Shown piece after piece: positions 44,266 to 53,077 of a stretch of DNA of 64,000 nt. Under the pieces are notes generated by a model. It saw nothing but the letters and a program-made list of their open reading frames with translations. It was not told the origin of the DNA and ran no database searches. Numbering within the stretch: the stretch's first letter is position 1; each line of letters starts with the position of its first letter. A program made the position numbers and the translations under genes. Origin of the DNA: Leptothoe sp034932105 (GTDB lineage: Bacteria > Cyanobacteriota > Cyanobacteriia > Phormidesmidales > Phormidesmidaceae); NCBI RefSeq assembly GCF_034932105.1, contig NZ_JAYGIG010000120.1, positions 18,587-82,586 on the forward strand, written 5' to 3'.

Positions 44266-45423
44266 CTACGATACCGCTGCCTTCAGCTGCTCAGCTTTAT
44301 CCGTTTTCTCCCAGGTAAAATCGGGTAACTCACGGCCAAAGTGGCCATAGGCAGCCGTCGCTCCGTAAATGGGCCGTCGCAGATTAAGCATATCAATCAA
44401 TCCCTGGGGGCGGAGGTCAAAATGTTCGCTTACCAGAGCGGCAATTTTATCGTCCGCCAGTTTCCCAGTGCCAAAGGTGTTAATGGAGATGGATGTCGGT
44501 TCTGCCACACCGATGGCATAGGAAACCTGAATCTCACAGAGATCGGCTAATCCAGCAGCCACAATATTTTTAGCGACGTAACGCCCCGCATAGGCGGCTG
44601 AACGATCCACTTTGGAAGGGTCCTTGCCAGAAAAGGCCCCACCCCCGTGGCGAGCCATCCCCCCATAGGTATCCACAATGATCTTCCGACCCGTTAGGCC
44701 ACAATCCCCCACCGGACCACCGATGATAAATTGCCCCGTGGGATTAATGTGATACTGCGTCCCAGCATGGAGCCAATCTGGGGGCAGCACGGGCTTAATA
44801 ATTTCCTCCATCACCGCCTCGCGGATATCCCCGAGGGTAATGTCTGGATCATGCTGGGTGGATAACACCACCGCATCCACCGCAATCGGCTTACCCGCTT
44901 CATAGCGTAGGGTGACCTGGCTTTTGGCATCTGGACGCAGCCATTTCAAAGTACCGTCTTTGCGTAACTGGGCCTGGCGCTCCACCAACCGGTGAGAATA
45001 GTAAATGGGAGCAGGCATCAGCACATCGGTTTCGTTGGTGGCATAGCCAAACATCAGACCTTGGTCACCGGCCCCCAGGTCCTTATTGGCAGATTCATCA
45101 ACGCCCATGGCAATATCCGCCGATTGCTTACCAATGGCATTGACCACTGCACAGGAGGCCCCATCAAAGCCCACATCTGAGCTGTTATAACCGATGCCTA
45201 AAATGACATCTCGAACGATATCCTCTAGGTCAACATAGGTGCTGGTCCGAACTTCCCCGGCAATGATGGCCATGCCGGTTTTAACCATGGTTTCCACAGC
45301 AACCCGGGAATGGGCATCATCCTTTAGTAGGGCATCTAAAATAGCATCAGAAATTTGATCGGCCATTTTATCGGGATGGCCTTCTGATACGGACTCTGAG
45401 GTAAATGTGCTGTACAGACTCAT
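44266..45423 (-). CDS. metK: S-adenosylmethionine synthase
   Basis: A 385-aa enzyme that makes S-adenosylmethionine from methionine and ATP. Signature motifs: SESVSEGHPDKMADQISDA, the GAGDQGLMFGYA ATP-binding motif, DPSKVDRSAAYAGRYVAKN and GGAFSGKD with the flexible loop. Length and N-terminus are typical. Followed by ahcY, the next step in recycling, in the same transcript. Its 380-bp leader contains a nested inverted repeat that could be regulatory (45468-45535). Confidence 0.98.
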   Translation of the reverse strand: MSLYSTFTSESVSEGHPDKMADQISDAILDALLKDDAHSRVAVETMVKTGMAIIAGEVRTSTYVDLEDIVRDVILGIGYNSSDVGFDGASCAVVNAIGKQSADIAMGVDESANKDLGAGDQGLMFGYATNETDVLMPAPIYYSHRLVERQAQLRKDGTLKWLRPDAKSQVTLRYEAGKPIAVDAVVLSTQHDPDITLGDIREAVMEEIIKPVLPPDWLHAGTQYHINPTGQFIIGGPVGDCGLTGRKIIVDTYGGMARHGGGAFSGKDPSKVDRSAAYAGRYVAKNIVAAGLADLCEIQVSYAIGVAEPTSISINTFGTGKLADDKIAALVSEHFDLRPQGLIDMLNLRRPIYGATAAYGHFGRELPDFTWEKTDKAEQLKAAVS

Positions 45424-45805
45424 GGCAAGGGTTACGCGCAGACTAAGTGGGACAACCTAGGGCGAACAATAGGCTTAATAGATTATCTACAATAATGGAT
45501 ATGAATCCAATTATCTTGAACGAGGTAAGCCTATTCATGATGGTTGAGCCCTTCATCGATGATTGATCGTTGAGTTCTTTAACTTTATTCCTGCTATAAA
45601 CTCCCACAGCAATTAATCTTATGCTTGCAACATCAAACTGATTGATCGATGGGCTGATATCGTCATGTAGCTGCCATGTAGCTATTGATGGGCCATTGAC
45701 TATAATCAATCGCCCAAGCTCGAAGTTTTCCCAGGAAAATCAGCACGGGGTGTTGAATCCCTGGGGAATACTATCGGTTCATTCTTGAATCTCTTGAATC
45801 CTGAC
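45424..45805. other. 382-bp divergent region between metK and an unknown gene
   Basis: Carries the leaders of metK (leftward) and of the gene at 45806 (rightward). Visible structures: the nested inverted repeat at 45468-45535 and a short direct repeat CATGTAGCT near 45665-45682. On the minus strand ATG at 45535 opens a 31-codon hydrophobic frame ending at 45443, a possible leader peptide, with no Shine-Dalgarno. Confidence 0.45.
45468..45535 (-). promoter_or_regulatory. structured metK leader
   Basis: On the minus strand a perfect 10-bp stem (AATAGGCTTA pairing with TAAGCCTATT) encloses a second, imperfect stem built around ATAATTGGAT and ATCCATTATT. It ends 45 bases before the metK start. 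The fold could be an RNA regulatory structure or a leader-peptide attenuator. It does not show the conserved core of a SAM-I riboswitch that I could recognise. Confidence 0.4.
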
Positions 45806-46480
45806 ATGACATACCTAAAGCGCCTGTGGCAAATTGCTCCGAGGATTTTGCGATCGCTACTCACCGTGGTCTTGTTGGTTACCGTGGCAGGATTCAGTAC
45901 AGCAGCCATGGGGGCACAAACTCAGCCCTCGCCAGCGATTCCTGCCGCCGCGTCACCCCATCCATCAGACACCAGGCTGGCGACCCGCACCATACCAACC
46001 GTGTATTCAGTTCCTAGCACTTGCTCGGTGCCCATTATTCCAGCCATTGTCACCGCAGAAGAAATTGAACTGCGACAGTACCAGTTAGATTTTGCCAAAT
46101 TCATTGAACAGGAAGCCGAGCTAGACCATAAGGTTAACCTCACTTCCCAGCGGGATCTATTATCTATCGAACGATTTCGACTCGATTGTGAAATCATGCT
46201 GCGGCGGGCACAGCAGATCTTGGCAAAGCAGAACGCGGAAGGTGCGGAAAATAGAGTAGACCCCCCATTCGACATCACAATCACCGCCGAAGAAGTGGAA
46301 CTACGGAAACGTCAATTTGAACTTGCTAAACAAATTGACAACGATGAAATTATTGCCCAAGAGGCCGGGGTGGCCAGCCTTAATCAACTATGGAGCGCTC
46401 GACGCAACCGCATAGATGCCGATATCCTACTGACCCAGGCCGCCGTTCAGCGGAGCATGCAGAATGGAATTCGGAGATAG
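45806..46480 (+). CDS. unknown secreted protein with two similar modules
   Basis: I do not recognise this 224-aa protein. The ATG at 45806 (MTYLKRLWQ) starts a clear signal peptide with cleavage after AAMGA; a TTG at 45785 is the longer alternative. A Pro/Ala/Ser-rich linker follows, then two related 60-residue modules: VTAEEIELRQYQLDFAKFIE and ITAEEVELRKRQFELAKQID, each ending with a similar helix (RFRLDCEIMLRRAQQ versus RNRIDADILLTQAAVQ). The modules are alpha-helical and charged. Probably periplasmic, by inference. The next gene starts 40 bp downstream on the same strand. Confidence 0.65.
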   Translation: MTYLKRLWQIAPRILRSLLTVVLLVTVAGFSTAAMGAQTQPSPAIPAAASPHPSDTRLATRTIPTVYSVPSTCSVPIIPAIVTAEEIELRQYQLDFAKFIEQEAELDHKVNLTSQRDLLSIERFRLDCEIMLRRAQQILAKQNAEGAENRVDPPFDITITAEEVELRKRQFELAKQIDNDEIIAQEAGVASLNQLWSARRNRIDADILLTQAAVQRSMQNGIRR

Positions 46481-46520
46481 ACAACGGATTACAGAATAGG
46501 GGCCTAACTGTATAGCACCC

Positions 46521-47735
46521 ATGAAGCGACACATTGTGATGCAAGGGCGAATTCCCCAGCAATCCATGCCGGACTTTGCCATTGTCCTCGCCCCTGTTCT
46601 GCTGGTAAAGCGGGCCATCATGGCGTTGCGGTCAGTCCTACAACAGTTAGTATGGGACGAACTGATCTACGGTGAAACCGTTGACAATAATGTCTTTCAA
46701 GCCGTTCTCTTTGTCGCCTTTTGTGGCTTTTGTCTGCTCAGTTATTTTGCCCATCAGCTTGCCATTTCCTGGATTTTAGTCGGGGCAGCCCTGTGTGGGG
46801 TGGAACGTTGGCTAGCCAGGTATCAGTACTATCGAGGTCAGGGAGCCCTTCTAACCCTGGAAAGGTTAGGCCAAGACTATCGATTGCGACTGGCATACCC
46901 CAATGGTAAGAGCGATAGCAAACAGTTTGCCGCTACTCAGGTGGAGGGCATCGAAATTTGTCGCAGGCAGGTCTATGTGGGTCTATCGGGAGAACCCATT
47001 GCCCTAGTCTGGCATATTGACCTGCGACTAGCTGACCAGAGTTATTTACCCATGGCAACAGAATCCACCCTGAAAGTTACCCTGACCAAAGCAAAGGTGC
47101 TTTCCCAAGAGTTCCAACTGCCGCTGACCTTTACCCATAGTGAACCCCTGGCAGAGCGTCACCCAGCGGACCATCACTCCCTGGCCCCGTCGGTGACCTG
47201 TCGCTTCACGGATAGGGGCTGGCAAATGGTGACGGGGTGGACCATATCCGACGGCTGGCGACTGATGGGTCGGGTATTTAATCGGGCTGGATTGTTGTTG
47301 TTTACTATTTTATTTGTCCAGTTTGCAGCTCAGTTTGGTGATTTCTTAGTGAGATTTTGGACAAATTGGCAAGACTATGGCGTGATTGTGCTGGATATCT
47401 CACCGCTGTTGCAAGTGTTTCAAAGTCTAAATCGTTGGGATTGGTTAGGGCTGACCATAGCCATGGCCATGATGGTGGGGGAAGGGGCAAGGCTAAGTGG
47501 GGTGAAGCGGTTGGCCTTTAATGGGACCACCCTGCAATTTAAAGCACCTCGTCAACCCCCAGCAGAACTTTCAGAGGGTGTCGCTGGGGTTGTTTTTTTA
47601 CCCCAGCCCATACCCCTGTTAGCGATTTGGGATGACAACAACCAGGTGATTGAGATTACGGATCTGCCCCGGCTAAATGATCATCGTGAGATGGGGTTGC
47701 AGGTGATTCAAACGTTGCAAAATAGCGACGACTAG
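46521..47735 (+). CDS. unknown integral membrane protein
   Basis: A 404-aa protein I do not recognise. Two hydrophobic segments lie near 60-95 (FQAVLFVAFCGFCLLSYF, ISWILVGAALCGV) and two near 255-275 and 310-330, enclosing a soluble region of about 150 residues that is beta-rich (GALLTLERLGQDYRLRLAYP, VEGIEICRRQVYVGLSGEP). The C-terminus (GVAGVVFLPQPIPLLAIWDD) is also beta-like. Other in-frame ATGs at 46539 and 46566 are possible starts. Follows the duplicated-module gene closely and may be in the same operon. The stretch of 313 bp behind it before flv3 has no gene. Confidence 0.6.
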   Translation: MKRHIVMQGRIPQQSMPDFAIVLAPVLLVKRAIMALRSVLQQLVWDELIYGETVDNNVFQAVLFVAFCGFCLLSYFAHQLAISWILVGAALCGVERWLARYQYYRGQGALLTLERLGQDYRLRLAYPNGKSDSKQFAATQVEGIEICRRQVYVGLSGEPIALVWHIDLRLADQSYLPMATESTLKVTLTKAKVLSQEFQLPLTFTHSEPLAERHPADHHSLAPSVTCRFTDRGWQMVTGWTISDGWRLMGRVFNRAGLLLFTILFVQFAAQFGDFLVRFWTNWQDYGVIVLDISPLLQVFQSLNRWDWLGLTIAMAMMVGEGARLSGVKRLAFNGTTLQFKAPRQPPAELSEGVAGVVFLPQPIPLLAIWDDNNQVIEITDLPRLNDHREMGLQVIQTLQNSDD

Positions 47736-48048
47736 AGGAAAACTATACCCTAGCGGTACTCCCATGATTAGAAATCAGTTCCCCAATGATTAAATTTTCC
47801 TCTGGGACCTCACCAGTCAGATCCGATTAGGTCCAAACAAAACCTCAATCTTCTTCAAGAGAGGAGTAATCAGGATTAAGTGCATCACCCCTTCAATTGC
47901 ACATCATGGTGGTGATATTGCGTTTTCTTATGGGTGACCTTAGAAAAATGAGCTGCAAAAATTAATGTTTTGATACACAATAAAGACTAAAGCAACATGC
48001 GTGTTGTTAAAGTCGCATACGTTATTAGGACACCTTATCGAGGCCCCC
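47736..48048. other. intergenic region upstream of flv3
   Basis: About 310 bp with no gene and no strong repeat. It contains the flv3 promoter, which I cannot assign, and the Shine-Dalgarno GAGG at 48040-48043. Confidence 0.4.
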
Positions 48049-49788
48049 ATGGTTGTAGCTGCTCCAAACCTTGCTAACTCAGCTGAAAAGCGCCTCACCC
48101 TGACTACGGGTGACCTGGCGAAAAATACTACGGTGATTCGTTCCTTGGACTGGGACCGGGACCGGTTTGACATTGAGTTTGGTTTGCAGAATGGCACTAC
48201 CTACAATTCCTTCCTGGTGCGTGGGGAAAAGACGGCGCTGATCGACACATCCCACGCCAAGTTTCAGCAGCTCTATATGGATGCGTTGACGGGGCTGATT
48301 GACCCGAAAGAAATCGACTATATCGTTATTAGCCACACTGAGCCGGACCACAGTGGCCTTGTTAAGGATGTGCTGGATCTGGCACCTCAGGCAGTGGTGG
48401 TAGGGGCTAAGGTAGCGGTTAAGTTCCTGGAAGATCTAGTGCATCAGCCCTTTGCATCCATGCTGGTGAAAAACGGTGACACCCTGGACCTGGGGGGTGG
48501 TCATGTGCTGGAGTTTATCAGTGCCCCCAACCTCCATTGGCCTGACACAATTTTTACCTACGACCAAAAGACTGGCATTCTCTATACCTGCGATGCCTTT
48601 GGTGCCCACTATTGCACCGATGATGTTTTTGATGCAGATCTGGATGCGCTATCGCCTGATTTTCGGTTTTACTATGAGTGTTTGATGGCACCCAATGCCC
48701 GCTCAGTAATCGCGGCCATGAAGCGTATGGAAAGCCTGGGGAAGATTAGCACAATTGCAACGGGCCACGGTCCGTTGCTGCGTCACAATCTAGAGGAACT
48801 GACAGGGCGCTACCGTCTCTGGAGTAACGAGAAGAGTAAGGCCGAGAACCTGGTGGCGATTTTCTATGTGTCGGACTATGGATATTGCGATCGCATCTCC
48901 CAAGCCCTAGCCAAGGGCATCACCAAAACCGGTGTCGCCGTCGAAATGATGGACATGCGCCTGGCTGACCCCCACGATGTGAACGAACTGGTGGGTCGGG
49001 CCAAAGGTCTTTTGCTGGGTATGCCCCCATCTTCTGGACCAGGGGCAGAGGAAGTGCAAACTGCCCTCAGCTCAATTTTGGCCGCCGTTAATAATAAGCA
49101 AACCTTTGGCTTGTTTGAATCCTACGGTGGTGACGACGAACCCATAGATACCCTGCAAAGTAAACTGCAGGATCTAGACCTCAAGGTGGCCTTTGAACCC
49201 CTGCGGGTCAAAGATACCCCATCAGAAGGTCTGTATCAGCTCTGTGATGAAACCGGCACTGACCTGGGCCAAGACCTAGCCAAGGTGCAGAAAATACAAA
49301 AGATTAAGTCCCTGGATGCTGACTTACAAAAGGCCCTAGGCCGAATTAGCAGTGGTTTGTACATTATCACCGCCGCCAAAGGCGAAGTCACCAGTGCAAT
49401 GTTAGCCTCCTGGATTTCCCAAGCTAGCTTCAAACCCCTGGGCTTTACCATCGCCGTCGCGAAGGACCGGGCCATTGAGTCCCTAATGCAGGTAGGCGAT
49501 ACCTTTGTGCTGAATATCCTGGAAGAAGGAAACTATTCACCACTCATGAAACACTTCCTGAAACGGTTTCCCCCCGGTGCCGATCGCTTTGCCGGTGTGC
49601 GCACCCGGCCTGCCAACAACAAGTCACCGATCCTAGCCGATGCCCTGGCCTATCTGGAATGTAAGGTGGCTACGAGAATGGAACTGAGCGATCACTGGTT
49701 GGTATACTCCACCGTCGAAGATGGGAAAGTCTCGAAGGAAGAAGCAATGACAGCTGTTCACCATCGCAAGATTGGAAACTTCTATTAA
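48049..49788 (+). CDS. flv3: flavodiiron protein Flv3-type
   Basis: A 579-aa soluble flavodiiron protein of the diflavin type. In cyanobacteria, Flv1/Flv3 reduce oxygen to water using photosynthetic electrons. The opening TTVIRSLDWDRDRFDIEFGL is nearly the same as in Synechocystis Flv3 as I recall it. The lactamase-like domain has a full set of canonical di-iron ligands: HTEPDH (96-101), His163 in NLHWPD, Asp182 in CDAFGAHY, His240 in TGHGPL, which distinguishes it from Flv1/Flv2, in which ligands are changed. A flavodoxin domain (YVSDYGYCDRISQALAKGI) and a flavin-reductase domain (GRISSGLYIITAAKGE) follow. ATG at 48049 is chosen with GAGG five bases upstream. No flv1 partner lies beside it. 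Confidence 0.93.
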   Translation: MVVAAPNLANSAEKRLTLTTGDLAKNTTVIRSLDWDRDRFDIEFGLQNGTTYNSFLVRGEKTALIDTSHAKFQQLYMDALTGLIDPKEIDYIVISHTEPDHSGLVKDVLDLAPQAVVVGAKVAVKFLEDLVHQPFASMLVKNGDTLDLGGGHVLEFISAPNLHWPDTIFTYDQKTGILYTCDAFGAHYCTDDVFDADLDALSPDFRFYYECLMAPNARSVIAAMKRMESLGKISTIATGHGPLLRHNLEELTGRYRLWSNEKSKAENLVAIFYVSDYGYCDRISQALAKGITKTGVAVEMMDMRLADPHDVNELVGRAKGLLLGMPPSSGPGAEEVQTALSSILAAVNNKQTFGLFESYGGDDEPIDTLQSKLQDLDLKVAFEPLRVKDTPSEGLYQLCDETGTDLGQDLAKVQKIQKIKSLDADLQKALGRISSGLYIITAAKGEVTSAMLASWISQASFKPLGFTIAVAKDRAIESLMQVGDTFVLNILEEGNYSPLMKHFLKRFPPGADRFAGVRTRPANNKSPILADALAYLECKVATRMELSDHWLVYSTVEDGKVSKEEAMTAVHHRKIGNFY

Positions 49789-49832
49789 AGGCTTATTAAA
49801 GCCTTGTAAATAATTAGTCCTTGGCAGGGAGC

Positions 49833-49869
49833 CAACCGGGTAGATGGTCAATGACCATCTACCCGGTTG
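49833..49869 (+). terminator. hairpin terminator after flv3
   Basis: Arms CAACCGGGTAGATGGTCA and TGACCATCTACCCGGTTG around a single A (in practice a 3-base loop), 45 bp after the flv3 stop codon. T-rich bases TTGTTCT follow. A smaller hairpin (AAGGCTT/AAGCCTT) sits directly at the stop codon. Confidence 0.75.
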
Positions 49870-50044
49870 TTCTGTGGGCCTGGGTGCACCTGTGTTTCCT
49901 CGGTTACCGATCAATTGGGGTATGGCTCCCCTGAGGCAGAGGTAAACTTTGAATAATCACCCGGCTACATCGGCTGAATAGCGGTTTTAAGGTTTTCGAT
50001 AGCATGCTGTAATATTTGGTCTCTGCCCTGCTCTGATTTTGCCG

Positions 50045-51679
50045 ATGACCCAGCCTGTAAGGCTCGACCGATTTGTCTACCTGCTAGTCGCCGTAGTGCT
50101 CATTGTGCTGCTATTTAACCTGCACCTGTGGGTGATCACCACGGGCACTGAGGGTGAGATTGCAGACATTAGTCGCGATATGTTGGCACGGCAAAATTTT
50201 TTGCATCCCCGTCTGCTGGGGGTGGATGACTTTCGCCACTTGCCCATCCCCCTATGGTTAACCAGTGTGGGCATGAGGCTGTGGGGGGTGAATGCCTTTG
50301 GCGCTCGATTTTTCATCCCGTTGAGCATTGGGGTCCAGATAATTTTTACCTATCGCATTGCCATGCGACTGTTTGGCTTACCTCAGATCGGGTTGCTGGC
50401 TGGGCTGGTGTACCTCTCCTGTCCATTGGTATTGGCCTGCAGTCGCTACCTATCAGCGGATATCTTTTTGGCCAGCTTTGAGTTAGCCGCCATCTACTGC
50501 ATGTTGCTCTACCACCTAGAAAAACGACCGGTGGCCCTCTATGGGCTGGCGAGCATGCTGGCGGGGGCCATCCTCTGTGGGGGCCTGCGGGGGCTGCTGC
50601 TACCCCTGAGCGTAGGGGCCTATGTGCTCATCTTTGGTCCGCGTAACTATTGGGTGCACTGGCGACATGGGCTGGCGGCATTGGCCCTGATGCTGTCCCT
50701 GGTCAGCTTTTGGTTTATCCACGCCAATACCCACCTGGATGATTTTTGGGTCTATACCCGCCAGATCTTTTGGCGAGATACCTTTCTCAACACCCCGATG
50801 CATCCCCGCTGGCAGTATGGACTGGCCTTTGTCTTGGGCAGCTTACCCTGGTGGGTGGTGGTGGTACCCAACCTGACCGCCGCTCCCCTATGGCAAAATC
50901 CCACGGTGGTGCAGGTGACCATGTTTTGGTTGGCCATCCCCTTAGGGATTTATACTCTGACGGGCAGTACATCCTTTGCTGGACTGCTACCGATTTTGGC
51001 AGGGTTTTCCATTTTGGTCAGCTATTTAATCCACCTGCTATCCAAGCCACAAATTTGGCAGTACAGTCGCTGGTTTGCCCAAATCTATGGCACGGTTGGG
51101 GTCTTAGCTCTAGCCGTGCCCATGGGCTATCAAATTTTGGGCCAACCCATGGAGATCAATTGGCCCATGGCCGTTCCAGCTATTGCCGTGTTGGTGATCG
51201 TGGTTCTGCTATACCGCTCCATTCGAGCAGGGCTAAGGTTTCGCCTGGTGACTATGGTCCTAGCTCCGTCTCTGATGTTGCTGCTGTACAGCGGCTACTA
51301 TGTGCAGACCAATGGTCCATGGAAAGAGAGTACGGATATTGTCTCTAAGTTGATTCAACAGAGGCGGCTAGAAAGCTTGCCCGTTATGGTATACAACGAA
51401 ACCTTGCCATCCCTTGCGTTTGATCTCAACAAAGACACGATTACCATCAATGATGGTGCAGTCCATGAGACTTTTTTCCAAACCGCCCAGGATGGGGAGG
51501 AGAATCGCTGGATTCGGCTCAGCAGTCCCAGTGCCAACCGCTATTTACGACGGCTAATGACCGCCCCCTCGGTGCTGGTGATTTCCGGTGACCTGCCCGA
51601 CCGCTGGAATTGGATAAAAATCAACTATCCCAACATGGAATGGGCTGGTCGCTGGCAGGTGTTATACAGACCCCAGTAG
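50045..51679 (+). CDS. GT39 / ArnT-like membrane glycosyltransferase
   Basis: A 544-aa integral membrane protein with about eleven helices, of the GT39/PMT-type family that takes a sugar from a lipid carrier and attaches it to lipid or protein outside the cytosol. The first loop carries GEIADISRDMLARQN, containing the paired acidic residues (D/E) of the family near 39-43, and HLPIPLWLTSVGMRLWGVN. The TTG at 50039 gives two extra residues; ATG at 50045 is preferred. A soluble C-terminal domain (about 430-544) is of the usual size. Convergent with ppk2. Its acceptor is unknown. Confidence 0.85.
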   Translation: MTQPVRLDRFVYLLVAVVLIVLLFNLHLWVITTGTEGEIADISRDMLARQNFLHPRLLGVDDFRHLPIPLWLTSVGMRLWGVNAFGARFFIPLSIGVQIIFTYRIAMRLFGLPQIGLLAGLVYLSCPLVLACSRYLSADIFLASFELAAIYCMLLYHLEKRPVALYGLASMLAGAILCGGLRGLLLPLSVGAYVLIFGPRNYWVHWRHGLAALALMLSLVSFWFIHANTHLDDFWVYTRQIFWRDTFLNTPMHPRWQYGLAFVLGSLPWWVVVVPNLTAAPLWQNPTVVQVTMFWLAIPLGIYTLTGSTSFAGLLPILAGFSILVSYLIHLLSKPQIWQYSRWFAQIYGTVGVLALAVPMGYQILGQPMEINWPMAVPAIAVLVIVVLLYRSIRAGLRFRLVTMVLAPSLMLLLYSGYYVQTNGPWKESTDIVSKLIQQRRLESLPVMVYNETLPSLAFDLNKDTITINDGAVHETFFQTAQDGEENRWIRLSSPSANRYLRRLMTAPSVLVISGDLPDRWNWIKINYPNMEWAGRWQVLYRPQ

Positions 51680-51722
51680 GGCCTACAGTGGCCTGGTCTG
51701 CCCTAGGGATATTTATTACCGA

Positions 51723-52853
51723 TCAAAATTGGCTAGGCACCATGCGCTGGGTATCCTTCGGGGGGCGTTGATAATTGATCGCGTCTTGCCGTTTGGGCAA
51801 CACAATCGGCTCATAGGGCAATTCGTGATAGGGAACCAGGCTGAGCAAATGGCTAATGCAATTTAATCTAGCCCGCTTCTTATCATCGGCATCCACCACA
51901 TACCAGGGAGACTGGGTGGTGTCAGTCATGGCAAACATGTCATCCTTCGCCTTGGAATATTCCACCCAGCGAGCCCGCGCCTCCAGATCCATCGGGCTGA
52001 GCTTCCAGCGTTTTGTGGGGTCGTCAATCCGTTCTTGGAACCGCTTTTCCTGTTCCTTGTCACTGACGGAAAACCAATATTTCACCAGGATGATGCCCGA
52101 GCGTTGCAGCATGTGCTCAAACTCAGGACAGGTGCGCATAAACTCGGTGTACTCGGTGTGGGTGCAAAAGCCCATCACCCGTTCCACCCCAGCCCGGTTA
52201 TACCAACTGCGGTCAAAGAGAACAATCTCCCCCGCTGCTGGCAGCTGGCTCACATAGCGCTGAAAATACCATTGGGTTTTCTCCCGTTCCGTGGGGGTGC
52301 CCAGGGCTACCGTGCGGCAGGAGCGGGGATTGAGACATTCGGTAATCCGCTTAATGGCACCGCCCTTCCCGGCGGCATCTCGGCCTTCAAACACGACAAC
52401 AACTTTTAGTCCCTCATGTTTCACCCATTCTTGCATTTTTACCAGCTCTAGCTGTAGCCGCTCTAGCTCCGCTTCGTAGAAAGACTTGCTGATTTTTTTC
52501 TGGCCTTTAGAAGACTCTTTCCAGGACCCTTTCGGGTTCTGTTTAGGGGCAGACTTAGCTACAGACTTATCTTTTGCAGGGTCCTGTTTGGTCGATTTCT
52601 TTTTGGCCGACTTAGCTGCCGACTTCTTGGCTGACTTGTCTGTCGACTTTGCTGCCGACTTTGCTGGAGTTGCCATAGGAATTGTAGCGATCTGTGGAAA
52701 GGTCTGTTTAGTGGCTAAGGTTTTGGTAGCCTGACGTTTGGCCGCTTTATTTTTCACCGAGGATTTCTTGCTCGGTTTAGGTTGGTTGGATTGCTCTTTT
52801 GCCGGATCAGTATGTGCTTCCTTTCGGGTGTCATGCACGTTTGGCTTAACCAT
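51723..52853 (-). CDS. ppk2: polyphosphate kinase 2 with Lys/Ala-rich N-terminal extension
   Basis: A 376-aa enzyme of the class I PPK2 family, using polyphosphate to phosphorylate nucleoside diphosphates or making polyphosphate from them. The catalytic core begins near 120 and has Walker A EGRDAAGKGG (156-165), DRSWYNRAGVERVMGF near 212-227 (Walker B and lid), and WVEYSKAKDDMF. The first 120 residues are an unusual extension of Lys, Ala, Ser and Pro (KSAAKSTDKSAKKSAAKSAK), like the C-terminal tail of histone H1. Such a tail would bind DNA, RNA or polyphosphate. The ATG at 52853 is preferred over a TTG at 52898 (AGG lies just upstream). Convergent with the GT39 gene. Confidence 0.93.
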   Translation of the reverse strand: MVKPNVHDTRKEAHTDPAKEQSNQPKPSKKSSVKNKAAKRQATKTLATKQTFPQIATIPMATPAKSAAKSTDKSAKKSAAKSAKKKSTKQDPAKDKSVAKSAPKQNPKGSWKESSKGQKKISKSFYEAELERLQLELVKMQEWVKHEGLKVVVVFEGRDAAGKGGAIKRITECLNPRSCRTVALGTPTEREKTQWYFQRYVSQLPAAGEIVLFDRSWYNRAGVERVMGFCTHTEYTEFMRTCPEFEHMLQRSGIILVKYWFSVSDKEQEKRFQERIDDPTKRWKLSPMDLEARARWVEYSKAKDDMFAMTDTTQSPWYVVDADDKKRARLNCISHLLSLVPYHELPYEPIVLPKRQDAINYQRPPKDTQRMVPSQF

Positions 52854-52971
52854 AGACCTGTCCCCAATATCTCTATGGCTGATAGCATAGGGGCTCAATC
52901 GCGAAAATATGGATGCGCTTAGGCTACTCTAAATAATTGCGATGAAAGAAAAATTAAAATGTAACGAAATT

Positions 52972-53015
52972 GATTAAAAAAGGTGCGACCGGGTTGCGAT
53001 CGCACCTTTTTAATC
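52972..53015 (-). terminator. intrinsic terminator of the VWD gene
   Basis: Read on the minus strand: stem GGTGCGA with partner TCGCACC, followed by TTTTTT, and preceded by the matching A-run so the palindrome extends to GATTAAAAA/TTTTTAATC. It lies about 65 bp after the VWD stop codon and contains a HIP1 octamer. It is the clearest intrinsic terminator in the window and is bidirectional in form. Confidence 0.9.
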
Positions 53016-53077
53016 AATCCATTTAATGGATTCAGAATTTGCCCCAGGGGTTATGCAGCTGCGCTACAGAGATCACC

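Noticed and set aside
45424..45545. SAM-I riboswitch ahead of metK
   Set aside because: I looked for the conserved four-helix core and kink-turn pattern and did not find it; only a nested stem is visible.
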